Of a stretch of 64,000 nucleotides of DNA, positions 43,978-55,300 are shown piece by piece. The notes beneath the pieces are model-generated. The model was given only the letters and a program-made list of their open reading frames with translations. It made no database searches and was not told the DNA's origin. The position numbers were made by a program, and so were the translations under genes. The DNA is taken from assembly GCA_963790415.1 (NCBI GenBank), contig CAWBOK010000005.1:62001-126000 (forward strand), read 5' to 3'. The first letter of the stretch is position 1. Each line of letters opens with the position of its first letter. Source of the DNA: JAJZQZ01 sp963790415. GTDB taxonomy: Bacteria; Actinomycetota; Thermoleophilia; RBG-16-64-13.

Positions 43978-45625
43978 CTATGTCTCCCCGGGGACCTCGT
44001 AGCGAGAGAGAACGCTCGAGAACACCTCGACGGAGATCTCGAGTTCGTCCGCGATGACCTCGTCAGCGCCAAGCCTGTACAGCGCCTCCATCTCCTTCAG
44101 ATAACGACTGCGCACCACGATGAGCGCATCCGGAGCCAGCCTACGCGCCAGTTCGACGGTGCGACGGGCGGCCGCCGGGTCGTTGATCACCACCGCGATC
44201 GCACGCGCCTTTTCGGCGTCGACATGATGCAGGATCGCCTCGTACGTCGCGTCGCCATAGTGGATGGCCTCACCTCTCTGCAGCTCCTCGCGCACGACTT
44301 CGGCGTTGATCTCGATCACGACATAGGGGATCCGGGCCGTGCGGGCGGCGCGCGCCAGGTTCCGGCCCGTCACCCCGAAGCCGACGATGATGATGTGTCC
44401 GGCGTACGAATGTTCCACAGCGAGCCGCGCGGATCCGCCGCCCCGACCAAAACGGGCGGCGGGCCGGGTGTTTTGGAGCACCTGAGCAAGTCGTGGCGCG
44501 AATGCGAACATCGCCGGAGCGAGAAGCATGCTGATCACCGCGGTGTCGAGGACCGTCTGGAACATGTCATCGCCTAGGAGTCCGGCAGCGACCGCCGCGG
44601 TCATCGCCACAAGAGAGAACTCCCCGATCTGACCGAGCGACATGCCGGCGAGAACGGCGCTGCGCACCGAGAGCCCCACGGTGAGGGCCGCGCCTGCGCC
44701 GACCAGTGGTTTGATGAGCAGGATCCCAAGGGTCAGCACCGCCAGCCGCACGGGTTGTGAGAGCAGGAAGTCAACATCGAGCAGCATGCCGATCGAGACG
44801 AAGAACAGGCTCATGAAGGCATCCCGGAACGGCAGGATCACGCCGACAGCCTGGTTCGAATACTCCGACTCCGAGATGATCAACCCGGCTAGAAACGCAC
44901 CGAGAGCCAGCGAGAGCCCCGCCTCATGAGTGAGTAGGGCGACGGTGGCACATATGGTCAGCACGCCCAACAGGAAGGCTTCCCGGTTCTTGGTTCGAGC
45001 GATCTGGAACAGGAGCCACGGCACCAGCCAGCGATACGCAACGAACACCACTACGCCCACTCCCACGACATTCGCGAGAAGCACGAGCACCGAGAGCGAG
45101 CCGGACGTGGCCGCACTACCGGCCAGGAGTGGCGCTGCCAACATCAAGGGCACCACCGCGATGTCTTGGTAGATGAGCGTACCAAGCACCATCCGACCGT
45201 GAGGACTGTCGAGTTCCGCCCGCTCCTGGAGCATCTTCAGCACGATCGCCGTGCTGCTCAGCGACACCACGAACCCGAGGTACGCGCTCTGCGCGACGTC
45301 CGATCCCAACAGGTAGGTGCCTGTCCCCACCACCAGGGCGGTGCCGAACATCTGCACGGTCCCGCCGGTCAGGAACTGCTTTCGCATCTCGTACATAGCT
45401 GCTCAGCGAGAACTCGAGGCCGATGACGAACAGCAGCAGAACGACGCCGATCTCGGCCAGACGCTCGACTTCTTCCACTCCGCGGACGAGACCAAGCACA
45501 TCGGGGCCGGCGAGGACTCCCGCCAGCAGAAAGCCGGCCGAGGACGGAATATGGAGGCGGTAGCAGATGAGGACGGCTGCCACTGAGACAGCGAAGATGA
45601 TGGTGATGTCGAAGAGTATCGTCAC
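43978..45625 (-). CDS. CPA2-family cation/H+ antiporter with RCK_N domain, KefB-like (one frame change)
   Basis: About 549-residue monovalent cation:proton antiporter-2 family member. The first part (GTG at 45625) gives FDITIIFAVSVAAVLICYRL, LLAGVLAGPDVLGLV and VVLLLFVIGLEFSLSS. A one-base change at about 45396 leads into EMRKQFLTGGTVQMFGTALV, about ten more helices (for example FVVSLSSTAIVLKMLQ), then the RCK_N/TrkA-N domain IIIVGFGVTGRNLARAART and AIAVVINDPAAARRTVELAR. Likely K+ or Na+ efflux controlled by NAD(H). It starts directly behind a VOC stub. Confidence 0.85.
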
Positions 45626-45733
45626 TCAGCCGACTCCGTCCGCGATCTTCGAGTTCTTGCAGATGGAGACATGGCGTTTCGCAGCCTCTTCGGCGCGATC
45701 ATCGAACGATGAGAACGTAGTGATCTTCGGCAT
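45626..45733 (-). pseudogene. PhnB/VOC protein, N-terminal stub (copy 2)
   Basis: 35 codons from the ATG at 45733: MPKITTFSSFDDRAEEAAKR, then SICKNSKIADGVG and a stop right at the KefB-like start. It matches the first strand and helix of PhnB-like VOC proteins (consensus FYVSIFKNSKI), with several substitutions (FYVSIF to HVSIC). The rest of the gene is missing. It shares its N-terminus with the stub at 33584-33652. Confidence 0.7.
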
Positions 45734-45766
45734 ACGGACATCCCCTCTCTCAGCGCGGGCGGTCGA

Positions 45767-46711
45767 TCAGGGCGCGACACCGTTGCCGCCAGTCGTGCGG
45801 GCCCATGTCGGGGCCTTGCCGGTGTTCTCTTGCACCCTGAACTCGACGATCCGGCGAATCAGGTCGGTGGGCAAGGGGCGGCCGAGGGGGAACTGCACCG
45901 AGCCCTTCCCGCTCTTGTAGGGCTTGAGTTCTTCCTTGAACGCCTCGACCCCGCTCGGCACCGGATAGAATCCTATGTGCTTCGCGTAGCCCGCGAAGTG
46001 CACCAGATGATGCCCGTTCAGGTCGAACGTGGGGATCGCGTAGCTGATCGTCTCTGTCGCGTCGGGCGCTGACGCCTTGATGAGTGCCCGTAGCTCCTCC
46101 AGCACGTCTTGAGTCTCGGGGGGGAATCCCGCAATGTACTCGTCGATGGAAGCGGCCGTCGGTCTGTTCGCCATGCTATCTCCCTGCCTGTCGTGTTCGC
46201 ACGCCGGCGACAAGGCCCAAAGCCCCGGCAGGGTGTCCGCCCAAGCGTCGATAGCCGCCCAGTCCCGAAGATCGCACGCGGGCAGCTTCTTCATCGCCGG
46301 GTTGGCGTCTGGAAAGCGCAGTCCGGTTGGATCGAAGGCGCCTCCGAACACGGTCACCGCGACCGGGGAGATGCTGTCGTTCTTATCGAGACTCTTGTCC
46401 AACTGCCTGCGTGCACTCAAGTACTGCTCCTCGGTGTCCTCGATGGGGCCCATACCGAAAACGGCCACGGGCAACTCGGACAACGCTTTGCGGTGGCGGG
46501 AGAGGAACCGGCGACCCTCACGTCTCAACCGGAAGAAGTAGAGTGCACCGCCGAAGACGACGGCGTCGTAACCGTCGAGCGAGCCGACGTCCCCGGCGGC
46601 GCGAACGTCGATCGTGAGGCCCCCGTCGCGGAGTCTCGCGGCTATGGCCTCCGCAACCTCCCGCGTGGAGCCGTATTTACTCGCGTACGCTGTCAAGACC
46701 GATGCCGTCAC
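45767..46711 (-). CDS. Flavodoxin-like protein fused in frame to a DUF1801 domain
   Basis: 314 residues. The first 178 are a flavodoxin (LTAYASKYGSTREVAEAIAA phosphate loop, VVFGGALYFFRLRREGRRFL, FDPTGLRFPDANPAMKKLPA, DLRDWAAIDAWADTLPG). The rest is a DUF1801 domain (PTAASIDEYIAGFPPETQDV to GSVQFPLGRPLPTDLIRRIV). The join contains a ribosome-site-like GGGAG and an ATG at 46174, so these were probably two genes made one by loss of a stop; a sequence error is also possible. The GTG at 46711 follows GGAAGGAG. Confidence 0.75.
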   Translation of the reverse strand: MTASVLTAYASKYGSTREVAEAIAARLRDGGLTIDVRAAGDVGSLDGYDAVVFGGALYFFRLRREGRRFLSRHRKALSELPVAVFGMGPIEDTEEQYLSARRQLDKSLDKNDSISPVAVTVFGGAFDPTGLRFPDANPAMKKLPACDLRDWAAIDAWADTLPGLWALSPACEHDRQGDSMANRPTAASIDEYIAGFPPETQDVLEELRALIKASAPDATETISYAIPTFDLNGHHLVHFAGYAKHIGFYPVPSGVEAFKEELKPYKSGKGSVQFPLGRPLPTDLIRRIVEFRVQENTGKAPTWARTTGGNGVAP

Positions 46712-46786
46712 CGATACTCTCCTTCCGGCGCTCCGCCCGATTCCTACGTTCCGCCCTCGTCATACCGGACAACCGGTTTGTCGATG

Positions 46787-47264
46787 TCATGGAGTTCGGC
46801 CCAGCTCGGCGACGGTCGCGCCGGTGACCAGCACGAGGTCATGCGGCGTCACCTGGACCTGCAGGCCGCGCCTCCCCGCGCTGACGTACACCGTCTCGTG
46901 ACGCTGAGCGGAGGAGTCCACGAACGTGCGAAGCCTCTTGCGCTGGCCGAACGGACTGATCCCCCCGGTGACGTACCCCGTGGCCTTCTCTGCGTCGGAT
47001 GGTTTCGCCATCTCCGCGCCTTTCGCCTCGGCTACGGCGGCGAGACGGCGGAGATCGAGGGTGCCGGTCACCGGGACGACCGCCACGACCAGCTCGCCAC
47101 CGGTGAGCTGCGCAACAAGGGTCTTGAAGACGGTCGCCGGTTCGGCACCCATCGCCGCGGCGACGGCTTCGCCGTAGGTGCGTTCGTCGCTCTCACCGAC
47201 CTGCGTATCGATGGACGGTGTGAGCGATGCCCTGTCTTTCGAGCGCCTTGATAGCCGGGGTCAC
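46787..47264 (-). CDS. YbaK/ProX-type aminoacyl-tRNA deacylase (one frame change)
   Basis: Trans-editing protein that removes wrongly attached amino acids (usually Cys-tRNA(Pro)). The start is TPAIKALERQGIAHTVHRYA from the GTG at 47264. After one extra base near 47200 the frame continues YGEAVAAAMGAEPATVFKTL, VVAVVPVTGTLDLRRLAAVA, TGYVTGGISPFGQRKRL and ETVYVSAGRRGLQVQV. The start overlaps the VOC stop as GTGA, so both are co-translated. Confidence 0.83.
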
Positions 47265-47741
47265 GGCCGCTCCTGACGCGTAGTGGGCTCCCAGGACTGC
47301 ACCTCGATGACGTTGCCCTCGGGGTCGGTGACGTAGCAGGCGGTGACGCGCGCACCAGTCGGGGTCGTGAGCACCGGCGACCTCTCCGACCGCCGACCCG
47401 CCGGCCGACACGACCTCACGCACCGCGGCCTCGACCGAATCGACCGCGAACGCGATGTGGGCCAATCCCGGTCGGTTGACGGCTGGGGCATCGCCCGGCG
47501 CGACAGGTTCATACTCGAAGATCTCGAGCGTCGGACCGTCTTGACCCGCACCCGGCAAGCGAAGGTGGACGCCGCGGAGCGCGGCGTGCGGCACGGCGGT
47601 CAGTGCCTCAAGATCGGGACCCGAGTAGTCGCGCTCGGGTGGCACGGGAACGCACCCGAACACCGACTCGTAGAACCCGGCCAGTGCATGCCAGTCTCGT
47701 GCGACGAGATTCGTGTGCGTGTAGCGTACGCCTGCAATCAC
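47261..47741 (-). CDS. VOC-fold glyoxalase/bleomycin-resistance-like protein (one frame change)
   Basis: Reads YTHTNLVARDWHALAGFYES, LPGAGQDGPTLEIFEYEPVA and LAHIAFAVDSVEAAVREVVS, then changes frame near 47370 and ends GARVTACYVTDPEGNVIEVQ. This is a complete two-domain VOC protein of about 158 residues if the frame is restored. Metal ligands (His, Glu) are in place. The substrate is unknown. The GTG at 47741 has GAGGGGG upstream. Confidence 0.8.
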
Positions 47742-47800
47742 TCGGGAACCCCCTCACGTCTGAGCCGGCGGGCTGCGTCGGGCGCATGAGCGCGCTCAGA

Positions 47801-48124
47801 CTACTCCGGTTGATGCACGAGTCCAAGTTCCGCGGCCAAGTCGAAGTATCGCCGCGCCTCGACACTGTCGCCGACCCGTTCGTACGAGCCGCCGAGGCTC
47901 ACGTAGAGCGACGGCAGGAACTCGCCCGCGCGAGGGTCCAGCCGAGCGCGGCGAAGCGCCTCGACATCCCACTCCAAGGCAGCGGTGGGATCGGGTTCGA
48001 GGTGGGCCACGTAGTGCGCGGCCATCGACGCCTCGTAGTCGTCGGTCGCAGCATCCCACGCCTGCGAGAAGAGCGTGCGGGCGTCATCGAGCCGGCGTTC
48101 GAACTCAGCCCGATTGCCGGCCAT
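47801..48124 (-). CDS. Small TPR-like protein
   Basis: 107 residues. It reads RRLDDARTLFSQAWDAATDD, HYVAHLEPDPTAALEWDVEA and LYVSLGGSYERVGDSVEARR, the pattern of tetratricopeptide repeats. Probably a protein-interaction module. The ATG at 48124 is 8 bp past the stop of the VOC gene. Confidence 0.55.
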   Translation of the reverse strand: MAGNRAEFERRLDDARTLFSQAWDAATDDYEASMAAHYVAHLEPDPTAALEWDVEALRRARLDPRAGEFLPSLYVSLGGSYERVGDSVEARRYFDLAAELGLVHQPE

Positions 48125-48131
48125 ACAGAGC

Positions 48132-48606
48132 TCAGCTGTCCGACTGCTCAGGTCCAACAAGATCGCTCCGGGTTGGCGTAGCCACGTCCGCCATGCCCTC
48201 CAGGGGAGTGACGACTATCGACTCGGCGGACCTGCCCGTCGGCCCGTGGTAGACCGCTTCGATGTTGTTTCCATCGGGATCGAGAACGTACGCCGCATAG
48301 TAGCCTGGGTGGTACGCGCGCTCGCCTGGGCCTCCGTTGTCCCTGCCGCCCGCTGCCATGGCGGCAGCTGAAGAACCGACCGACTTCGCCTCGGTCTCGG
48401 GCTTGAAAGGCGAGATGTACCCGAGAGACCGGTCCGTCCGCCATGTCCACCCACAGCTCGTCGGCGGAGAAGTGGGCGGCACCTTCGGTCATGGCGTCCA
48501 AGCGACCGAGCGCAGCAAGCACGGCCTTGTAGAACCGCTTGCTGGCTGTCAGATCCGCTACACGCAGGTGTACGTGGTCTATCAGTCTGCCACGATGGAA
48601 CTGCAT
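48132..48606 (-). CDS. VOC-fold protein (one frame change)
   Basis: Starts at the ATG at 48606 (RLIDHVHLRVADLTASKRFY, then AHFSADELWVDMADGPVSRV and HLAFQARDRGEVGRF). After a one-base change near 48370 it continues AAGGRDNGGPGERAYHPGYY and AAYVLDPDGNNIEAVYHGP. This is the normal order of a VOC protein of the lactoylglutathione lyase group (about 127 residues plus tail). GGAGGGG lies upstream of the start. It is followed by the TPR-like gene. Confidence 0.8.
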
Positions 48607-48716
48607 AGCCCCTCCGATCCGGGCGATCGTGTTGAGCGCGCGAGCCACGCGCCTCGTGCCCCGGTCAGCAGATGACGAAACCGCGTGTTGGGCAAGCATC
48701 ACGTCTTTGCTCTTCT

Positions 48717-49529
48717 TCACCATAAGAACGCGACCCCGCGTTTGCCAAAGATGTGGTCATCAAATATCACTGTGGCTTGCTTGTTCGCCATACCGACACA
48801 CACGTGGAGTGGCAACAAATGCTCTTCGCGAGGGTGACAGTAGCGCGCCGAAGGTGCGCTTTCCCACTCGATCAGACGTTGTTCGCGATCGGATTGGGCC
48901 AGCGGACCCGTGCACACTTCGATCAGCCAGTCTTGAAAGGCGTCATTGGCTGGATCTGGCGCATTCATTCCGTCTCGAAAGAATGCCGTCATGTTGTGGA
49001 ACGAAAACCCAGATCCCACCACTAGAATATTCACGTGCATCAACTCGCGCAATGCTGTTCCAAGAGCTATGTGCGCGGTCGGGTCAAGACCACGCACCAA
49101 CGAAAGTTGAAGCGACGGAATATCGGCGTGTGGGTACATCAGCTTCAGCGGGATGAATAGGCCATGGTCGAATCCCCGCTGAGCGTCGATGCGAGCCGGC
49201 ACATTGTTCTCATTCAACAGTTCGGCGATCCTCTGTGCCAGATTGGGGCTACCAGGAGCTGGATAGGTGATTTCATACGCTTGATCAGGGAAACCATAGT
49301 AATCGTAGAACATGGAAGGCGCGTGTGCGCCCAACAGTGTCGCGGTGCGTTCTTCCCAATGGGCGCTGATGACGAGGATAGCTTCCGGCTTCTTCAACCG
49401 AGAGGGAAGCTGAAGCATGAAATCCACCATCGCCTTGTGGCCCGGGTCTCCGAGAATCGGCAAAGGACCTCCGCCATGGGAGAAGTAGACGATTTGAGCC
49501 GCATCCTGAGGGTCGTCTTCGTTCAGCAT
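48717..49529 (-). CDS. LigB-type extradiol dioxygenase (4,5-DOPA dioxygenase-like)
   Basis: 270-residue class III ring-cleaving dioxygenase of the YgiD/DODA group. Metal and catalytic residues are visible in VYFSHGGGPLPILGDPGH, VISAHWEERTATLLG, RGFDHGLFIPLKLMYP and ILVVGSGFSFHN. It probably binds Zn or Fe(II). The ATG at 49529 follows AAGGATC. Base composition seems less GC-rich than its neighbours, which may mean recent transfer. It is not part of an obvious operon. Confidence 0.9.
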   Translation of the reverse strand: MLNEDDPQDAAQIVYFSHGGGPLPILGDPGHKAMVDFMLQLPSRLKKPEAILVISAHWEERTATLLGAHAPSMFYDYYGFPDQAYEITYPAPGSPNLAQRIAELLNENNVPARIDAQRGFDHGLFIPLKLMYPHADIPSLQLSLVRGLDPTAHIALGTALRELMHVNILVVGSGFSFHNMTAFFRDGMNAPDPANDAFQDWLIEVCTGPLAQSDREQRLIEWESAPSARYCHPREEHLLPLHVCVGMANKQATVIFDDHIFGKRGVAFLW

Positions 49530-49592
49530 TGAGATCCTTCCAGACGCTTCGGGTTGATGCTCCTGTTGGACAGGTGTCGGTTCGAGTGCCAT

Positions 49593-49757
49593 CAACCAAT
49601 GCTCGCCGCTCGGCGGGTCGTCGAATCTGCGCAGACGCCGGAATCCGGCCTTCCCGTGGGTTCAAATTGCGGCATCTGCAGCCAGGCGGCCACCAGGTCG
49701 GCGCGGGATTCGAAATCGAAGCGCTCAAGTCGAACCGTCTCGACAGTATCGGGCATG
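49593..49757 (-). CDS. Small ORF with a strong ribosome site, probably the start of a broken gene
   Basis: 54 residues from the ATG at 49757, with a perfect AGGAGG six bases upstream. The beginning (RLERFDFESRADLVAAWLQM) looks like real protein, but the end (GVCADSTTRRAASIG) does not. In another frame DPPSGEHWLMALEPTP continues towards the dioxygenase gene, so a frame change probably ended it. Family not recognised. Confidence 0.35.
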
Positions 49758-49781
49758 TTCAGCCTCCTTGCCGCTCACTTG

Positions 49782-50297
49782 CTAGGTGAGCGATCCGCCC
49801 GCGGGCTCGAAGACCACGTCGAAGCGTTCACAGACGACCGGCATGTCCGGCGTTGCGACCTGACCCATGCCGGCGAGTTCGCGGACGAAGTACGCCCAGT
49901 GGACTTCGCGCCAGTACTCCAAGGAGCGGTCACCCTCGCCCTCGTCGTATGCGAACTGCTCGTCGACCGCATCGAAGGCCACGATGGCAACCGATGTCGT
50001 CTGGATGACGCAGCGAGCGACTCCCGAGCCGTCGGTCACGACACTGAAGTCCCCGATGCACGGCACGGCCTCGCCCTCAAGCCCGTAGGCCCACAGCGAG
50101 CCGGTGGTCGCGCGCTTGGGACCTGAGAGCACGAGCGCGAGCAGGCGATCGCCCTGCTCCACCCCGTAGCCGAACTGCCAGGACGTGTACGGCGCATCGG
50201 CCGCAGACACAGCTGCTTCGCAGCCCGAGACTAGGAACTTGCTCCACAGGCCTGCAGACGAATCCCACGGCGCATCCTCGTGGAAGCCGATACTCAA
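49782..50297 (-). CDS. ASCH-domain protein
   Basis: 171 residues. It has EQGDRLLALVLSGPKRATTG, SLWAYGLEGEAVPCIGDF and the end FDAVDEQFAYDEGEGDRSLE followed by YWREVHWAYF, the ASCH fold (PUA-like, RNA- or nucleotide-binding). The start is uncertain; a TTG at 50297 with GAGGTG upstream fits best. The longer frame from 50480 overlaps the GNAT gene and is not conserved. Confidence 0.8.
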   Translation of the reverse strand: MSIGFHEDAPWDSSAGLWSKFLVSGCEAAVSAADAPYTSWQFGYGVEQGDRLLALVLSGPKRATTGSLWAYGLEGEAVPCIGDFSVVTDGSGVARCVIQTTSVAIVAFDAVDEQFAYDEGEGDRSLEYWREVHWAYFVRELAGMGQVATPDMPVVCERFDVVFEPAGGSLT

Positions 50298-50416
50298 TCG
50301 CAGCACCTCGCAGATGCGAACAACCCCAACATCTATTCTACGCCGCCGCGCCGACAACGTCCGCGCGGCTCGGGTTGATTCGCTTGCCCGGCGTGGACCA
50401 CCAGAACCGAAGGACA

Positions 50417-50989
50417 TCACGCCTGTGACCTCCCATCCCATTCCGACGCCAACACGGCGAAGACGACGTCGTCTGCCCACTCCCCCTTGAAACGGAGGCT
50501 CTCGCGGAAGTGGGCCTCCTGCTGCATCCCTACCCGCTGCAAGAGACGCACAGACGACGCATTGCGCGGATCGACCGACGCGAAGACGCGATGCTTGTCC
50601 AGCCGCCCGAACAGGTAGTCGAGCAATCCGACTACGGCCTCCGTCCCAAGGCCCTTGCCCTGCGAAGCCGGTTCCAATGTGAAGCCAATCTCCACCTGCC
50701 GACCGTCCTCGAGGAAGTGGACGCCGAGATCACCGATGAGCCGATCGGAGTCGCGAAGGCGGACGCCAAGCTGGAACCACGTCCCGGGCGAGTCGAACTC
50801 GATGGGCTCGTGATCCTCGATGAAGCGGACAGCATCGTCGATGTGCAACGGTTCCCAACTCTGGTACCGGCATACCTCCGGCAGCGCGCGGTAAGAGAAG
50901 AGTGCCTCCGCGTCGGAGACCAAGAGAGGGGCAAGACTCAGCCTGTCGGTGGCTATCTCCGGTGCTGACACGTTGGTCCTGCCCATCAT
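50417..50989 (-). CDS. RimJ/RimL-type GNAT N-acetyltransferase
   Basis: 190 residues. It has IATDRLSLAPLLVSDAEALF, LIGDLGVHFLEDGRQVEIGF, TLEPASQGKGLGTEAVVGLL and ASVDPRNASSVRLLQRVGMQ. These are the acetyl-CoA-binding motif (QGKGLGTEA) and last strands of the family that acetylates ribosomal proteins or small molecules. The ATG at 50989 is used. It lies just beyond the attC-like hairpin at 51009-51068. Confidence 0.9.
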   Translation of the reverse strand: MMGRTNVSAPEIATDRLSLAPLLVSDAEALFSYRALPEVCRYQSWEPLHIDDAVRFIEDHEPIEFDSPGTWFQLGVRLRDSDRLIGDLGVHFLEDGRQVEIGFTLEPASQGKGLGTEAVVGLLDYLFGRLDKHRVFASVDPRNASSVRLLQRVGMQQEAHFRESLRFKGEWADDVVFAVLASEWDGRSQA

Positions 50990-51008
50990 CGGACCCCCAT
51001 ATACGCCC

Positions 51009-51068
51009 GGCTAACGCCTGGCGCTTGACTTGCGGGCTTTGCCCGTCGGGTCGACGTGCTTGTTCGGT
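51009..51068 (-). repeat. attC-like hairpin (1)
   Basis: 60 bp between GGCTAAC (51009-51015) and GTTCGGT (51062-51068), each one base off the integron core RYYYAAC/GTTRRRY. Inside, CTTGACTTG/CGGGC pairs with GCCCG/TCGGGTCGAC, leaving an unpaired base, as in attC recombination sites. It lies directly after the HicA stop on the minus strand. No integrase gene is in the window. Confidence 0.4.
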
Positions 51069-51078
51069 GCGCGCAGCC

Positions 51079-51195
51079 TCACAGATCCTCGGGACGCAGT
51101 CCCGTGTTCTTTGAAATACGCGCCAACATGCGAGGGCCGTTCTCTTCGCCGTCGTGGGGAACGAGCTTGGTGCGCGCGCTCGGCCAGTCGCTCAT
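51079..51195 (-). pseudogene. hicA: HicA-family toxin with an internal deletion
   Basis: 38 residues: MSDWPSARTKLVP at the start and HDGEENGPRMLARISKNTGL at the end match the two ends of HicA proteins (about 70-80 residues), with the middle, including the catalytic His region, missing. The ATG overlaps the HicB stop as ATGA. The toxin should be inactive. Confidence 0.7.
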
Positions 51196-51404
51196 GCAGC
51201 GGCGAAGGTGATGTTCAGAAGCTCGTGATTGGCCTCATCGTGCTCGAGACGGTCGGCAACCACCCGCAAGGCAAGGGCCTGTACCCGGGCGACGGCGTCG
51301 TCCTCGGTGATGCCGTAAGCGAGTACGCCGGGGAGCTCGACGACCTCAGCAATCCAGCGCCCGTCGGCCTCGAGCTCAAGTTCAATTGTGAAGACCTCCG
51401 ACAC
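51192..51404 (-). CDS. hicB: HicB-family antitoxin
   Basis: 70 residues: FTIELELEADGRWIAEVVEL, PGVLAYGITEDDAVARVQAL. This is the HicB partial RNase H-like fold (PGVxAxGxTxDEA pattern). The C-terminal DNA-binding domain found in some HicB proteins is absent. The GTG at 51404 has GGGAGG upstream. It is intact, whereas its toxin is not. Confidence 0.85.
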   Translation of the reverse strand: MSEVFTIELELEADGRWIAEVVELPGVLAYGITEDDAVARVQALALRVVADRLEHDEANHELLNITFAAA

Positions 51405-51516
51405 CGCTCCACCTCCCGAGAGACTGCCGCAAGCATACTACGCTCGGATCAGAAACATCGTTCCCCGCTCGCCTTTCATTCTGGCCGATGCACTCTGGCC
51501 GATACACGATGGACCT

Positions 51517-51576
51517 GTCGAACGCCCGTCACCAGCGGTGCCGCACGGCGCCGTCGGCCGCATGCCGTTGTTAGGC
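51517..51576 (-). repeat. attC-like hairpin (2)
   Basis: 60 bp between GTCGAAC (51517-51523) and GTTAGGC (51570-51576). The latter is a perfect integron core GTTRRRY and the former is one or two bases off. The interior GCGGTGCCGCACGGC pairs with GCCGTCGGCCGC, with two bases bulged, an attC-like fold. It lies 7 bp beyond the hsdR stop and on the other side of HicBA from hairpin 1. Confidence 0.4.
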
Positions 51577-51583
51577 GCCCCCT

Positions 51584-54719
<3,136 letters not shown>

Positions 54720-54723
<4 letters not shown>

Positions 54724-54968
54724 CCGATCACCTTCCAGTGTCCGCCTTTGGCGGAGCCGACCCGTACAAGCAGGCCTGAATCACGAAGTATCCGAATCGC
54801 GCGGTGGATCGCGCTCTCGGACTTGTCCATGAGGGCTGCCAGTTGTGACACAGACAGATCTGGCTGGTCCTTGAGGAGCCGCAGGATCTCCGTCGGGGCT
54901 TTCCCTAGCGTTTCCCTGGCGTTTCCCTGGCGTTCCCCCGGCGTCCTCCCTGGCAATGTGAACGTCAT
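54720..54968 (-). CDS. Small winged-helix DNA-binding protein
   Basis: 82 residues. The C-terminal part ILRLLKDQPDLSVSQLAALM then SESAIHRAIRILRDSGLLVR and GSAKGGHWKVIG is a clear winged helix (helix-turn-helix plus wing). The start is uncertain; the ATG at 54968 is likely. It overlaps hsdR (GTGA) and might control hsdR expression. Relatives exist as C-terminal domains of larger RecG-like or ATP-binding proteins, so this could also be the end of a truncated gene. Confidence 0.6.
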
Positions 54969-55300
54969 GACCACCGCCCCCTCGCGCGACGACACCGTCG
55001 GCGAGCAAAGGAAGTCATCGATGCGCCGCCTGAACCAAGCCATGCGGCGAGCCGATGGCGTGAGTTGGTACAGTGTCATCGCGACATTGCAACGCGATTG
55101 GTGTCGCGAAAGAGGCCACAGCGACGATTGGCGGCGCACGACGAGGGCACTACAGTATCCTTGGGACTGGGGATTCTCGGTCGGCAATTGGCCTCGGCGG
55201 AGTCGTCGGGGTCTTTTGCTTTTCACGGGAACACCTTGAGACCGCGCCCGGCCCAGTCGCTGTTCCTGTCCGTGCAGCATCTTGCAGCATCTTGCCCGGA
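54969..55300. other. No supportable gene; debris between RhuM fragment and wHTH gene
   Basis: 332 bp. Open frames exist on both strands but none shows protein-like character or a good ribosome site. It is probably worn-down sequence from the gene of which the RhuM fragment is part, or from the 5' part of the wHTH gene. Confidence 0.4.

Noticed and set aside
43836..44072. 78-codon minus-strand frame between the KefB-like gene and the Mrr gene
   Set aside because: Its first half is a shadow of the antiporter C-terminus; the second half (ERLIDERRREEAGDGRAREE) looks like coiled coil but has no start of its own, so it may be debris rather than a gene.
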